64,000 bases of DNA from Streptomyces sp. LX-29. Its GTDB lineage: Bacteria > Actinomycetota > Actinomycetes > Streptomycetales > Streptomycetaceae. A program made the translations under genes and the position numbers. Positions 34,100 to 41,721 of this stretch are shown in pieces; the first letter of the stretch is position 1, and each line of letters starts with the position of its first letter. Under the pieces are notes generated by a model. It was not told the DNA's origin and searched no databases. It was given only the letters and a program-made list of their open reading frames with translations. Location of the stretch: positions 4,659,559 through 4,723,558 of the forward strand of contig NZ_CP089746.1 in the NCBI RefSeq assembly GCF_029541745.1, given 5' to 3'.

Positions 34100-34452
34100 G
34101 TGAGCAGACGCCACCGGCGCGCGGGCAGGACCGGCCCAGCCTCGAAGAGCTCGCCCGGCGTGGGGACGATCTGGCCGAGCGGGTCCGTAGCCACCTCGGG
34201 CCCCGGGGCGGAGCCCGCCGCGCGACGTACAGGTTCCGGGAGTACACCATCGGCCCGGACCGCCGGCCGGAGGCCGAACCGCACTCGTTCAGGATGCAGT
34301 GCGCGGCCTGCGGGGAGTCCGGAGAGCCGTACGACAGTGGCGAGGCGGGCACCGAATGGGCCGTGGCGCACCTCAAGGGGCACCCCGGGCACCTCGCCTA
34401 CCGCGAGATCATCACGCGCCCGTACCGGTTCGAGCCGGGGGTGTGGCTGTGA
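34096..34452 (+). CDS. DUF7848-like small protein with a zinc-finger-type Cys/His set
   Basis: A 118-aa protein. The central part has 'MQCAACGESGE' (CxxC) followed about 25 residues later by 'WAVAHLKGHPGH', a spacing that could form a zinc site. The flanks are 'YRFREYTIGPDRRPEAEPHSF' (in part: FREYTIGPDRRPEAEPHSF) and the C-terminal 'FEPGVWL'. I associate this with the DUF7848 family that sits near XRE/DUF397 clusters in Streptomyces, with moderate certainty. It is coupled to both neighbours by 4-bp overlaps. Confidence 0.72.
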   Translation: MSEQTPPARGQDRPSLEELARRGDDLAERVRSHLGPRGGARRATYRFREYTIGPDRRPEAEPHSFRMQCAACGESGEPYDSGEAGTEWAVAHLKGHPGHLAYREIITRPYRFEPGVWL

Positions 34453-34691
34453 GCTTGCCGTCATCACGCTGGCGCGTCGAACGTCCCACCGAAGAGGGCG
34501 ACTTCACGCTGTCGTTCCAGGTCGGCCACGTCGGGAAGCCCGTCACGCTCACGCTCACGATCACCGAGACGGAGCAGCTCCACGCGGCGCTCTGCTACGC
34601 CCTGGCCGGGCAGCGGCCGCCCGACGAAGGCGACGTGCCGGAGTGCCGGTTGGAGTACCGACGGGGAGGGCCCGTCGTCCGCTGGCCGTGA
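34449..34691 (+). CDS. 80-aa hypothetical protein
   Basis: A small protein starting at GTG 34449 (VSLPSSRWRVERPTEEGDF). It has beta-strand-like sequence 'FTLSFQVGHVGKPVTLTLTI' and a short helix 'ETEQLHAALCYALAGQRPP'. No signal or membrane segment. GTGA overlap with the preceding gene shows coupling in a three-gene unit. Not recognised. Confidence 0.65.
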   Translation: MSLPSSRWRVERPTEEGDFTLSFQVGHVGKPVTLTLTITETEQLHAALCYALAGQRPPDEGDVPECRLEYRRGGPVVRWP

Positions 34692-34772
34692 CGGGCCGCC
34701 GTAGGGCGACACAGACCGCCGCCCGCCCCGCGCACCACGGGGCGGGCGGCACCCGCGGGCCGCGTCGCGGGC

Positions 34773-35522
34773 TCAGATCCCCCCGTCCACGCAGATCGTC
34801 TGGCCGGTGAGGTAGCTCGACAGGCCGCTGGCGAGGAAGAGCGCCGCGCCGGCGATCTCGTCCGGGCGGCCGAGGCGGCCGAGGGCGGTCATGGCGCTGT
34901 AGCGGGCGGTGAGTTCGGCGCGCCGTTCGGCCGGCAGCGCCTTGGTGTCGTCGCTGTCGATCACACCGGGGGCGATCACGTTGACCCGGATGCCGCGGGG
35001 GCCCAGCTCCTTGGCCAGCGAGCGGGTCAGCCCCTCCAGGCCCGCCTTGGCGGCGGTGTAGTGGGCGCGCAACGGGATCCCGGCACGCGCGGCCCGCGAG
35101 CCGACGGTGATCACGGAGGCGCCGGCGCCGAGCAGCGGCAGCGCCCCGCGGACCAGCAGATAGGCGGCGGTGAGGCTGGTGTCGAGGATCCGGTGCCACT
35201 CCTCGGCCTTCAGCTCGGCGAACGGCACGTGGCTGATCACGCCCGCGTTGTGCACCACCACGTCCAGCCCGCCGAAGCGCTCGCGTGCCTGGCCGAGCAG
35301 CCGGTCCACCTGGGCCGGGTCGGTGACGTCGGCCTGGACCAGCAGATGCTCTCCGGGGGCTTCCTTCAGCTCCGCGGCCAGGCGGTCCGCCTGCGGGCTC
35401 GGGTCGCGGTGGCAGGCGAGCACCTGCGCCCCCGCGTGGGCGAAGGCCAGGGCCAGGGCGCGGCCGATGCCACGGCTGCCCCCGGTGATCAGGACGTGCT
35501 TGCCGGTGAGGTCGAGGTCCAT
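34773..35522 (-). CDS. Short-chain dehydrogenase/reductase
   Basis: A 249-aa NAD(P)-dependent SDR of the FabG-like classical type: cofactor loop 'LITGGSRGIGRALALAFAHAG' (in part: TGGSRGIGRALA), 'VVHNAGVIS', catalytic Ser in 'VITVGSRAARAG', the YxxxK motif as 'YTAAKAGLEGLTRSLAKEL' (Tyr and Lys kept), and C-terminal 'LTGQTICVDGG'. It lies 54 bp upstream of nothing but 55 bp downstream of the ketosynthase III gene on the same strand, so the two form an operon (KSIII then SDR). It could reduce a beta-keto group of a starter unit or act on the polyketide. Confidence 0.9.
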   Translation of the reverse strand: MDLDLTGKHVLITGGSRGIGRALALAFAHAGAQVLACHRDPSPQADRLAAELKEAPGEHLLVQADVTDPAQVDRLLGQARERFGGLDVVVHNAGVISHVPFAELKAEEWHRILDTSLTAAYLLVRGALPLLGAGASVITVGSRAARAGIPLRAHYTAAKAGLEGLTRSLAKELGPRGIRVNVIAPGVIDSDDTKALPAERRAELTARYSAMTALGRLGRPDEIAGAALFLASGLSSYLTGQTICVDGGI

Positions 35523-35576
35523 GCTTCCCCCGTCGTGGGTGGGAGGTGTTCCTACGGGTGTGGGGCCGCGGGCCGT

Positions 35577-36590
35577 TCAGGGCAGCTCCACCACCTGGGC
35601 CGCGTAGACCAGCCCCGAGCCGAAGCCGATGAGCAGCGCCGGGTCGCCGGAGCGGGCGGCGCCGGTGGCCAACAGCCGCTCCATGGCCAGCGGGATGGAG
35701 GCGGCGGAGGTGTTGCCGCTGTCCGCGATGTCGCGGGCGATCGCGGTGGAGCCGGGCAGGTCGAGGTCCTTGGCGAGGGCCTCGGTGATCAGCAGGTTGG
35801 CCTGGTGCGGGATGAAGGCCGCCAGCTCCGCCACGGTGAGCCCGGCGCGGGAGACCGCCGTGCGGCCCACGTCGCCGAGGGTCTCGGTGGCCCAGCGGAA
35901 GACCTTCCAGCCGGTCATGGCCAGGTACGGCCAGGGGAGCGCGGCGTCCTCGCGGCGCAGCTCCGGCACCCAGTGGCCGGTCATGGTGATGGCCTCCTGC
36001 CGGCTGCCGTCCGCGCCCCACACCGCCGGCCCGATCCCTGTCGTGCCGTCCTCCACCGCGCTGACCACGACCGCCCCGGCGCCGTCCGCGAAGAGGAACG
36101 CGGTGGCCGGGTCGTCCTGGTCGACGACGTCGGTCATCCGGTCCGCGCCGATCACCAGCACGTGTTCGGCGTCGCCCGCGCGGACGGTGGTGTCGGCGAG
36201 CGCCAGCGCGTGGCAGAAGCCGGCACAGGCCGCCGAGACGTCGAAGGCGGCCGCCCGTAGGGCGCCGAGCCGGTGTGCCACGTCGACCGCGAGCGCCGGC
36301 ATCTGGGTCAGATGACTGATCGTCGCCACCATCACCGCGTCCACCCGGTCGGCCTCGATCCCGGCGGCTGCCAGCGCCTTCTCGGCGGCGGCCGTCGCCA
36401 TCGCGGGGAGCGGCTCGTCCGGCCCGGCGAAGCGCCGGGCGAGGATGCCGGAGCGGCTGGCGATCCACTCCTCCGAGACGCCGATCCGCTCCGCGATCGG
36501 CGCGTTGCCGACCGTGCGGGCGGGGCGGTAGGCCCCCACGCCGCGGATACGGCTGCCGCGCGGGCCCGCCGGTCGCGTCAGCTGGGACAT
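35577..36590 (-). CDS. Ketosynthase III (FabH/ZhuH-like)
   Basis: A 337-aa thiolase-fold KASIII. The triad is present: Cys in 'DVSAACAGFCHALALADT', His in 'AAFIPHQANLLI' and Asn in 'DSGNTSAASIPLAM'. The N-terminus 'RIRGVGAYRPARTVGNAPIAERI' (in part: GVGAYRPARTVGNAPIAERI) and 'WIASRSGILARRF' fit FabH, with 'EWIxxRTGI' read as 'EWIASRSGI'. Such enzymes condense a starter acyl-CoA with malonyl-ACP. Standing in the accessory block with an SDR and no fabD/ACP/fabF neighbours, it may prime the type II PKS with a non-acetate starter, as ZhuH does in R1128. Start at 36590 with GAGGGAG upstream. Confidence 0.88.
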   Translation of the reverse strand: MSQLTRPAGPRGSRIRGVGAYRPARTVGNAPIAERIGVSEEWIASRSGILARRFAGPDEPLPAMATAAAEKALAAAGIEADRVDAVMVATISHLTQMPALAVDVAHRLGALRAAAFDVSAACAGFCHALALADTTVRAGDAEHVLVIGADRMTDVVDQDDPATAFLFADGAGAVVVSAVEDGTTGIGPAVWGADGSRQEAITMTGHWVPELRREDAALPWPYLAMTGWKVFRWATETLGDVGRTAVSRAGLTVAELAAFIPHQANLLITEALAKDLDLPGSTAIARDIADSGNTSAASIPLAMERLLATGAARSGDPALLIGFGSGLVYAAQVVELP

Positions 36591-36823
36591 AGGGCTGCTC
36601 CCTCGGTGTGCGCCGGTGCTGTCGTGCGCCGATGCTGGCAACAGCGGATCGTGTGCCGATGGCGCGCCGGACCACTCCCGGACCAGTCGGGCCCCATCGC
36701 CACGCCAGCGCGCCGGGAACCCGAACCCCCGCCCCCGTACGCGGATATGGCGACCGCCGGCGCACGGCCGCGCCCAAGCGCACGGCCGCGCACGGGGGTT
36801 GATGGCTCGTCGGAGAGCAGACG

Positions 36824-36856
36824 TAAGGCCCGCCCCGGGGTGCCGGGACGGGCCTT
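36824..36856 (-). terminator. Hairpin terminator beyond the sigma factor gene
   Basis: AAGGCCCGCCCCGG and CCGGGACGGGCCTT form a 13-of-14-bp stem with a short GGTG-type loop, 25 bp past the sigma factor stop. It separates this unit from the ketosynthase III promoter region. Confidence 0.7.
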
Positions 36857-36880
36857 CGACGTCTACGTGCCGCTACTCCG

Positions 36881-37825
36881 CTACTCCTCGACCAACAGCC
36901 CCTTGCGGAGCCGCACCAGGGTGCGGGACAGGAGCCGGGAGACGTGCATCTGGGAGATGCCCAACTCCTCACCGATCTCGGACTGGGTCATGTTCGCCAC
37001 GAACCGCAGCGAGAGGATCTTCCGGTCGCGCGGCGCCAGATCGGCGATGAGCGGCTTGAGGGACTCGACGTACTCGATGCCCTCCAGGCCGTGGTCCTCG
37101 TAGCCGATGCGGTCGGCCAGCGCGCCCTCGGTCTCGTCCTCCTCCGGCTGGGCGTCCAGCGAGCTCGCGGTGTACGCGTTGCTCGCGGCCATGCCCTCGA
37201 CGACCTCGTCCTCGGCGATGCCGAGCCGTTCGGCCAGTTCGCTCACGGTCGGTGCGCGGTCCAGGGTCTGCGCCAGCTCGTCGCCGGCCTTGGCCAGGTC
37301 CAGCCGCAGTTCCTGGAGCCTCCTGGGCACCCGCACGGACCAACTGGTGTCCCGGAAGAACCGCTTGATCTCGCCGATGATGGTCGGCATGGCGAAGGTG
37401 GGGAACTCCACACTCCGGCTGAGCTCGAAGCGGTCGATCGCCTTGATCAGGCCGATGGTGCCGACCTGGACGATGTCCTCCATGGGTTCACTGCGGGAGC
37501 GGAACCGGGAGGCGGCGAACTTGACCAGCGCCAGGTTGAGTTCGACCAGCGTGTTGCGGACGTACGCGTATTCGTGCGTCCCCTCCTCCAGCGTCTCCAG
37601 ACGGGCGAAGAGGGTCTTGGACAGGGCCCGCGCGTCCACCGGCCCCACCTCGTCGTAGGGCGGGATCTCCGGCAGGTCCAGGTCGAGGTCCGGCGAGGCG
37701 GCCTCGGACGGGACCGGAGCGGGCGGTGTGTGAGTGATGAGGGTTACAGCAGCCTCGGGTGAGGCGGTCGACGGTGCGGTCTCCCGGGGGGAATGGGTCC
37801 GCGACTCGTCGAGGTGGGGTGACAT
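36881..37825 (-). CDS. SigB/SigF/SigG-family sigma factor
   Basis: A 314-aa alternative sigma factor. After a Pro/Ser-rich N-terminus (about 65 residues), region 2 has 'RNTLVELNLALVKFAASRF', 'EDIVQVGTIGLIKAIDRFELSRSVEFPTFAMPTI' (key part QVGTIGLIKAIDRFELS); region 3 has 'TVSELAERLGIAEDEVVEGM'; region 4 has 'LAPRDRKILSLRFVANMTQSEIGEELGISQMHVSRLLSR' (key part TQSEIGEELGISQMHVSRLL). This is the stress/sporulation SigB group (nine paralogues in S. coelicolor). The divergent STAS protein and RsbW-like kinase form a partner-switching set, and the location next to hutI resembles that of sigI in S. coelicolor, from memory. Start at 37825 with GGAGGAG. Confidence 0.93.
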   Translation of the reverse strand: MSPHLDESRTHSPRETAPSTASPEAAVTLITHTPPAPVPSEAASPDLDLDLPEIPPYDEVGPVDARALSKTLFARLETLEEGTHEYAYVRNTLVELNLALVKFAASRFRSRSEPMEDIVQVGTIGLIKAIDRFELSRSVEFPTFAMPTIIGEIKRFFRDTSWSVRVPRRLQELRLDLAKAGDELAQTLDRAPTVSELAERLGIAEDEVVEGMAASNAYTASSLDAQPEEDETEGALADRIGYEDHGLEGIEYVESLKPLIADLAPRDRKILSLRFVANMTQSEIGEELGISQMHVSRLLSRTLVRLRKGLLVEE

Positions 37826-38078
37826 GGTGTCTCCTCCATGCGTTCTCGGCATACGGCAGCCGAAGCCATTGCGTCTTCCTGCGGTGAGCGGCGCCTCCAA
37901 AGCCGGCTGGGTCGAATGTGTCCCCACTACGCCTACCGGGATTCCCCCGGCGATGGCAAGTCCGCGTTGTCCGTATATGGCGGATCATGCGCGTTGTTCC
38001 GCTACCGGACGACGTAGGGAAGGCGTAGTGTTCGATGCGCGCAATCGAAAGCAACGAGACGCCAGAAGAGGTGCGCAG

Positions 38079-38447
38079 ATGGACCGCGGGATGGTCGGCA
38101 GCACTAGCAGGGGCCGGCTCCAGGTCGAGGTTCGGCACCACGGGGCGAGCGCGGTCGTGACACCGGCGGGTGAGCTCGATCACCACACCGCCGACCTGCT
38201 GCGGGAGCCGCTGGAGCAGTGCGTGGAGGAGGGGCGCGTACGGCTGGTCGTCGACTGCTCACGCCTCGAGTTCTGCGATTCCACCGGCCTCAACGTGCTG
38301 CTCGGGGCCCGGCTGAAGGCCGAGGCCAAGGGTGGCGGCGTGCATCTCGCCGGAATGCGCCCCGTCGTCGCCAGGGTGTTCGAGATCACGGGCGCGGACG
38401 CCGTCTTTACCGTCCATGAATCTCTGGACGCGGCGCTCACCGAATGA
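38079..38447 (+). CDS. STAS-domain anti-sigma factor antagonist
   Basis: A 122-aa RsbV/SpoIIAA-like protein. The STAS fold covers residues ~15-115: 'AVVTPAGELDHHTADLLREPL' (in part: PAGELDHHTADLLREPL), the phosphorylation motif 'EFCDSTGLNVLLGARLKAE' with the conserved Ser in DSTGL, and 'VFEITGADAVFTVHESLDAAL'. When unphosphorylated it would bind the RsbW-like protein and free the sigma factor. It is divergent from the sigma gene across 253 bp, and 163 bp upstream of the ATPase gene. Confidence 0.93.
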   Translation: MDRGMVGSTSRGRLQVEVRHHGASAVVTPAGELDHHTADLLREPLEQCVEEGRVRLVVDCSRLEFCDSTGLNVLLGARLKAEAKGGGVHLAGMRPVVARVFEITGADAVFTVHESLDAALTE

Positions 38448-38610
38448 TCTGTGAGCCACCCCACCCGTTGCCTCTGTCACATGACCCATCCCGAAGTAGT
38501 GGGTGTTCTCACGCTTTGGCCGGGCAGGAGACAGCTGAATCTGTTGAAGACGTCAGATAATTCCTTTGTCCCTGAATCGGTGCATCGTGAATCGGTGAGG
38601 TGAAGCGCTG

Positions 38611-39108
38611 ATGAGCACCACCCGGCCGTACCCACCGGGCGAACTCGGCCCGGAGCCGGACGGCGCGGCCGCTTCGGCCACCCCACCAGCCACCCCCACC
38701 GGACAGGTCCGCCGGTTGCGGCTGACCGAGGCCAGCGGCGCGGTGCCCCGCGCCCGCGACTTCACGCGGCAGGCGCTGCGCGACTGGGGCTGGCTGCCCG
38801 CCGCCACCGCCGATCAGCGGGCGGCCGCCGAGGACGTCCTGCTGGTGGTCTCGGAGCTGGTCACCAACGCCTGCCTGCACGCGGACGGTCCCGAGGAGCT
38901 GCGCGTCAGCCACCACGGCAAGGTGCTCCGCCTGGAGGTCGTGGACCTCGGCTCCGGCACCCCCGCGCCCCGCACCCCGCACCGCGCGGGCCGCCCCGGC
39001 GGGCACGGCATGTTCATCGTGCAGCGGCTGTGCCTGGACTGGGGCGTCGTCCGGAACGCCGGCGAGGCCGGAAAGACGGTCTGGGCGGAGCTGGCCGGGC
39101 CGTCCTAG
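38611..39108 (+). CDS. RsbW-like ATP-binding protein (candidate anti-sigma kinase)
   Basis: A 165-aa GHKL-ATPase of the HATPase_c_2 group. A Pro/Ala-rich N-terminus (about 35 residues) precedes the domain: the N-box 'VVSELVTNACLHADGPEEL', the G1-like 'LEVVDLGSGTPAP' and 'RPGGHGMFIVQRLCLDWGV'. Such proteins bind and phosphorylate STAS antagonists and hold SigB-type factors inactive. Its place after the STAS gene makes it the probable anti-sigma factor of this locus. Streptomyces has dozens of similar proteins, so partner choice is inferred from position. Confidence 0.88.
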   Translation: MSTTRPYPPGELGPEPDGAAASATPPATPTGQVRRLRLTEASGAVPRARDFTRQALRDWGWLPAATADQRAAAEDVLLVVSELVTNACLHADGPEELRVSHHGKVLRLEVVDLGSGTPAPRTPHRAGRPGGHGMFIVQRLCLDWGVVRNAGEAGKTVWAELAGPS

Positions 39109-39434
39109 GCGCTCCGCGGTTCGCGTGCGCGGCCTTCCGGGGGGCTTCCTCCGGCGCCTGTTGGGGGTTTCCTCGGCCTTCTCGGGCTGCCCCGGCCCTT
39201 ATCGGGGACTTCCTCCGGCCCCTATCGGGCTAGGCCCGGCCCTCCTCGGGCTCGCCTCGGCCGTTCCCGGGGACTTCCTCCGGCCCTTATCGGGCTGGCC
39301 CGGCCCTGCTCGGGCTCGCCTCAGCCCTCGCGGGGGTGCCATGGGTCTTCCCTCGTCACGGTCCCCGGCGTACCGTCAGGCTCCCATCTGATGTGCCGTC
39401 AGAAAACTGGCGGCCTGACGAGAGGGGAACCGAG
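39109..39434. repeat. 65-bp tandem repeat in the gap before the surface operon
   Basis: In this gene-free stretch a unit starting GGGGACTTCCTCCGGCCC occurs at 39204 and again at 39269, 65 bp apart. The copies differ at a few positions through 'TATCGGGCT...CGGCCCT-CTCGGGCTCGCCTC'. A decayed third copy begins near 39139 (GGGGGGCTTCCTCCGGCG). The 3' end (about 39380-39434) is less GC-rich and probably holds the operon promoter. Confidence 0.7.
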
Positions 39435-40157
39435 GTGTCCCACTCCCCACACCGTGCGCTGGCCGCGGCGGTGGCCGGCGCGGCGGTGCTCCTCACCGCC
39501 CCGGCCGCGCACGCCGCCACCGTGGACGTCGACTACCAGTGCAAGACGCCGATCGGCAACAAGGGCGCGGTCTCGCCCATCGACATCAAGAGCACGCCCA
39601 GCGGCGCCGGATACCGGCTGACCATGTCCTTCCAGAAGGGCGTCTCCTCCAGCCCGGTCGAGCTGGGCAAGGGGGCGATGAACCCGAGTGCGCTCATCAG
39701 GCTGGGCGGCGCGGAGAGCGGCACGATCACGGTCACCGGACCCGCCAACGACCAGTCGATCCCCGCCAACACCCCTATCAAGATCAGCACCTTGACGGGG
39801 ACCTACACCCCGAAGAAGACCGGGAAGGTCACCTTCACCGCGTCCACCCTCACCATCAAGGCGCTGGGCACCACGACCACCTGCGAGCCCGGAAACCGCC
39901 CCAAGCCGTCGCTGACGCTGGAGGTCACGGCCAAGGACGGCTCCGGCGGGACGGGGGGCTCCGGCGGTTCGGGGGGCTCGGGCGGCTCCGCCGACCAGGC
40001 CGGCTCCGGCGGCTCCCAGCGCACCCCGGACCGGCTGCCCCAGACCGGGCCGGCCGACTCGATGATCGCACTCGGCACGCTCGGCGGCACGGTCCTGCTC
40101 GGCGGGGTGGCGGGGGCGCTCTGGCTGACCCGGCGCCGCCGGCCGGCCGCGCGCTGA
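39435..40157 (+). CDS. Secreted, probably sortase-anchored protein with LPQTG motif
   Basis: A 240-aa surface protein. Signal peptide at residues 1-32 (SHSPHRALAAAVAGAAVLLT, cut near AAHA-A). One domain (about 33-170) starts 'VDVDYQCKTPIGNKG' and ends 'LTIKALGTTTTCEPG', with a likely Cys-Cys bridge. A Gly/Ser linker (GGSGGSGGSGGSGGS) leads to the cell-wall sorting signal: 'LPQTG', a hydrophobic helix and RRRR tail. Streptomyces class E sortases prefer LAxTG, so LPQTG is a variant. The domain is homologous to the C-terminal domain of the protein at 43094. First gene of a four-gene operon; GTG start with GAGGGGAACCGAG upstream. Confidence 0.85.
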   Translation: MSHSPHRALAAAVAGAAVLLTAPAAHAATVDVDYQCKTPIGNKGAVSPIDIKSTPSGAGYRLTMSFQKGVSSSPVELGKGAMNPSALIRLGGAESGTITVTGPANDQSIPANTPIKISTLTGTYTPKKTGKVTFTASTLTIKALGTTTTCEPGNRPKPSLTLEVTAKDGSGGTGGSGGSGGSGGSADQAGSGGSQRTPDRLPQTGPADSMIALGTLGGTVLLGGVAGALWLTRRRRPAAR

Positions 40158-40161
40158 CGCC

Positions 40162-41721
40162 GTGTCCGCGAAGGCTGGCCCGCCGCGGCCCTGGGCGGAC
40201 GGTCCGTTGCCGACCCGGGCGGACGGTCCGTTGCGGCCCCCTGGAGGCGGCCCGCTGCGGCCTCGCGCGGAGGGTCCGCTGCCGCTCCGGGCGGACGGTC
40301 TGTTGCGGCCTCCTGGAGACGGTCCGTTGCGGCCCCGGGCGGACGGCTCACTGCCGCCTCGGGTGGACGGTCTGTCGCCGCCTCGGGCGGACGGCCCGTT
40401 GCGGCCTCGGGCGGACGGTCCGCTGTGGCCTCTTGGGGACGGCCCGCTGCCGCTTCGGGAGGACGGTCTGTTGCGGCCCTCCGGGGACGGCTCGCTGCGG
40501 CCTCGGGTGGACGGTCCGTTGCGGCCTCGGACGGACGGCCCGTTGCGGCCTCGGGCGGACGGCTCACTGCCGCCTCACGCGGACAGTCCGTTGCCGCCTC
40601 GCGCGGACGGCCCGTTGCGGCCCTCTGGGGACGGCTCACTGCGGCCCCGGGCGGACGGTCCGCTGCCGCCTCGCGCGGACGGTCCGCGACCGCGCGGAGC
40701 CGCCGTAGGGCTCGCGGCCCTGGCGCCGCTCACCGCCCTGATGATGGCCGCCGGTGCGTCGACGGGCGCGCCCCCGGCGGCCGCGGCGGCCGTACGGGGC
40801 ACGGCGGCACCGACCCTGGGCCCGTCGGCGCCGGCCCTGGGCGCCTCGGCACCGACGCCGGGCACCTCGGCACCGACGCCGGGCGCGGCGGCGCCCGCTG
40901 TCGGCACGTCGGGCGGCTGGACCGCCGCGCCCGCGTCCGGCGGGAGTGCGCCGGGTCGGGGCGGCACCCGGCCGTACGTCTACCTGGAGGGCGGCCCCGG
41001 AGCCGTCCTGGAAGACGCGCTCATCCTCACCAACCACGGCGACCGGGCCCGCACGATCCGACTGCGCGTCACCGGGCCGGGGCGTGGCTCCGGCGCCGGC
41101 CCCGCCTCCGGGGGCTGGCCGGCCCTGGCCGCGCGCGAGGTGCGGCTGCCGCCGCGCACCCGCGCGGAGGTCCCGTTCACGGTGACCGTCCCGGCCGACG
41201 CGGCTCCCGGCGACCACTCCGGGGCGGTCCTCGCCTCCGCCGGCGGGCACACGACGGAGGTGCGGTTACGGCTACGGGTCGCCGGCCGGCCGCTGGCGGC
41301 GCTCAGCGTCGAGGACGTACGGGTGACGGACCGCGACGGCGGGGGAGCCGTGATCCACTACGCCGTCGTCAACCGCGGCAACACGCCGCTGACTCCACGG
41401 CTCGCGCTACGCGCCCGCGGCCTGTTCGGCGAACGGCTGCACCGCGCGGCCCGCGCCCTTCCGGTGACGCTGCGTCCGGGCCAGCGGGCCCGGCTGACCG
41501 AGAGCTGGCCGGACGCCCCGACGCTCGACCCGGTGGACGTCCGACTCACGGTCACCGCCCCCGGCGCCGCCCGCGCCACCGCCTCCGCCCGCTACACCCC
41601 CGTCCCCGGGGGCACCGTGGCGCTGGGGGCGGTCGCTGCCTGCGGTCTCGCCGGCCTGGCCGTCCGGTTCGCCCGCCGGCGCCGGCGCCGACGCCACCGT
41701 CGAGCGGGAGCGGTGACATGA
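40162..41721 (+). CDS. Membrane protein with octapeptide repeats and a DUF916-like domain (TTA codon)
   Basis: A 519-aa frame. Residues 12-179 are 20 full copies plus one partial copy of the octapeptide ADGPLRPR and variants. A hydrophobic signal-like stretch (GAAVGLAALAPLTALMMAAG) follows at about 178-198, then a Pro/Ala linker. A domain at about 255-480 ('YVYLEGGPGAVLEDALILTN', 'VPFTVTVPADAAPGDHSGAV', 'VIHYAVVNRGNTPLTP') resembles the DUF916/WxL-interacting surface domain, and a C-terminal membrane helix with an Arg-rich tail ends it. Codon 369 is TTA (41266), so it should depend on bldA. Whether the repeats are translated is unclear: no good start lies between them and the signal stretch. 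Overlaps the next gene by ATGA. Confidence 0.75.
   Translation: MSAKAGPPRPWADGPLPTRADGPLRPPGGGPLRPRAEGPLPLRADGLLRPPGDGPLRPRADGSLPPRVDGLSPPRADGPLRPRADGPLWPLGDGPLPLREDGLLRPSGDGSLRPRVDGPLRPRTDGPLRPRADGSLPPHADSPLPPRADGPLRPSGDGSLRPRADGPLPPRADGPRPRGAAVGLAALAPLTALMMAAGASTGAPPAAAAAVRGTAAPTLGPSAPALGASAPTPGTSAPTPGAAAPAVGTSGGWTAAPASGGSAPGRGGTRPYVYLEGGPGAVLEDALILTNHGDRARTIRLRVTGPGRGSGAGPASGGWPALAAREVRLPPRTRAEVPFTVTVPADAAPGDHSGAVLASAGGHTTEVRLRLRVAGRPLAALSVEDVRVTDRDGGGAVIHYAVVNRGNTPLTPRLALRARGLFGERLHRAARALPVTLRPGQRARLTESWPDAPTLDPVDVRLTVTAPGAARATASARYTPVPGGTVALGAVAACGLAGLAVRFARRRRRRRHRRAGAVT
40195..40698 (+). repeat. 24-bp minisatellite coding for ADGPLRPR octapeptides
   Basis: Twenty-one units of exactly 24 bp, consensus GCGGACGGTCCGTTGCGGCC plus 4 bases, run without an indel. 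Each contains the dyad CGGACGGTCCG. The encoded units vary (ADGPLRPR, GDGSLRPR, ADGLLRPP, VDGPLRPR and so on). There are no unique spacers, so it is not a CRISPR array. Strict 24-bp phasing suggests either protein-level selection or recent expansion. Confidence 0.85.

Noticed and set aside
33885..34103. A 72-codon plus-strand frame before the small-protein operon
   Set aside because: It has no ribosome site and overlaps the 38-aa peptide, which has AGGAGG at proper spacing and a coupled stop. Its composition is Arg/Thr/Pro-rich.
35577..36590. Housekeeping FabH
   Set aside because: The usual fabD-fabH-acpP-fabF neighbours are absent and the gene is paired with an SDR in the accessory block, so a primary fatty-acid role is less likely. 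Kept as FabH/ZhuH-like.
22563..36880. Integrative element with attachment sites
   Set aside because: No integrase, transposase, relaxase or tRNA-end duplication was seen at either edge. The block is called accessory from gene content and hutI damage only.
40195..40698. CRISPR array
   Set aside because: The units are contiguous 24-bp repeats without unique spacers, no cas genes are present and the units encode a regular octapeptide.
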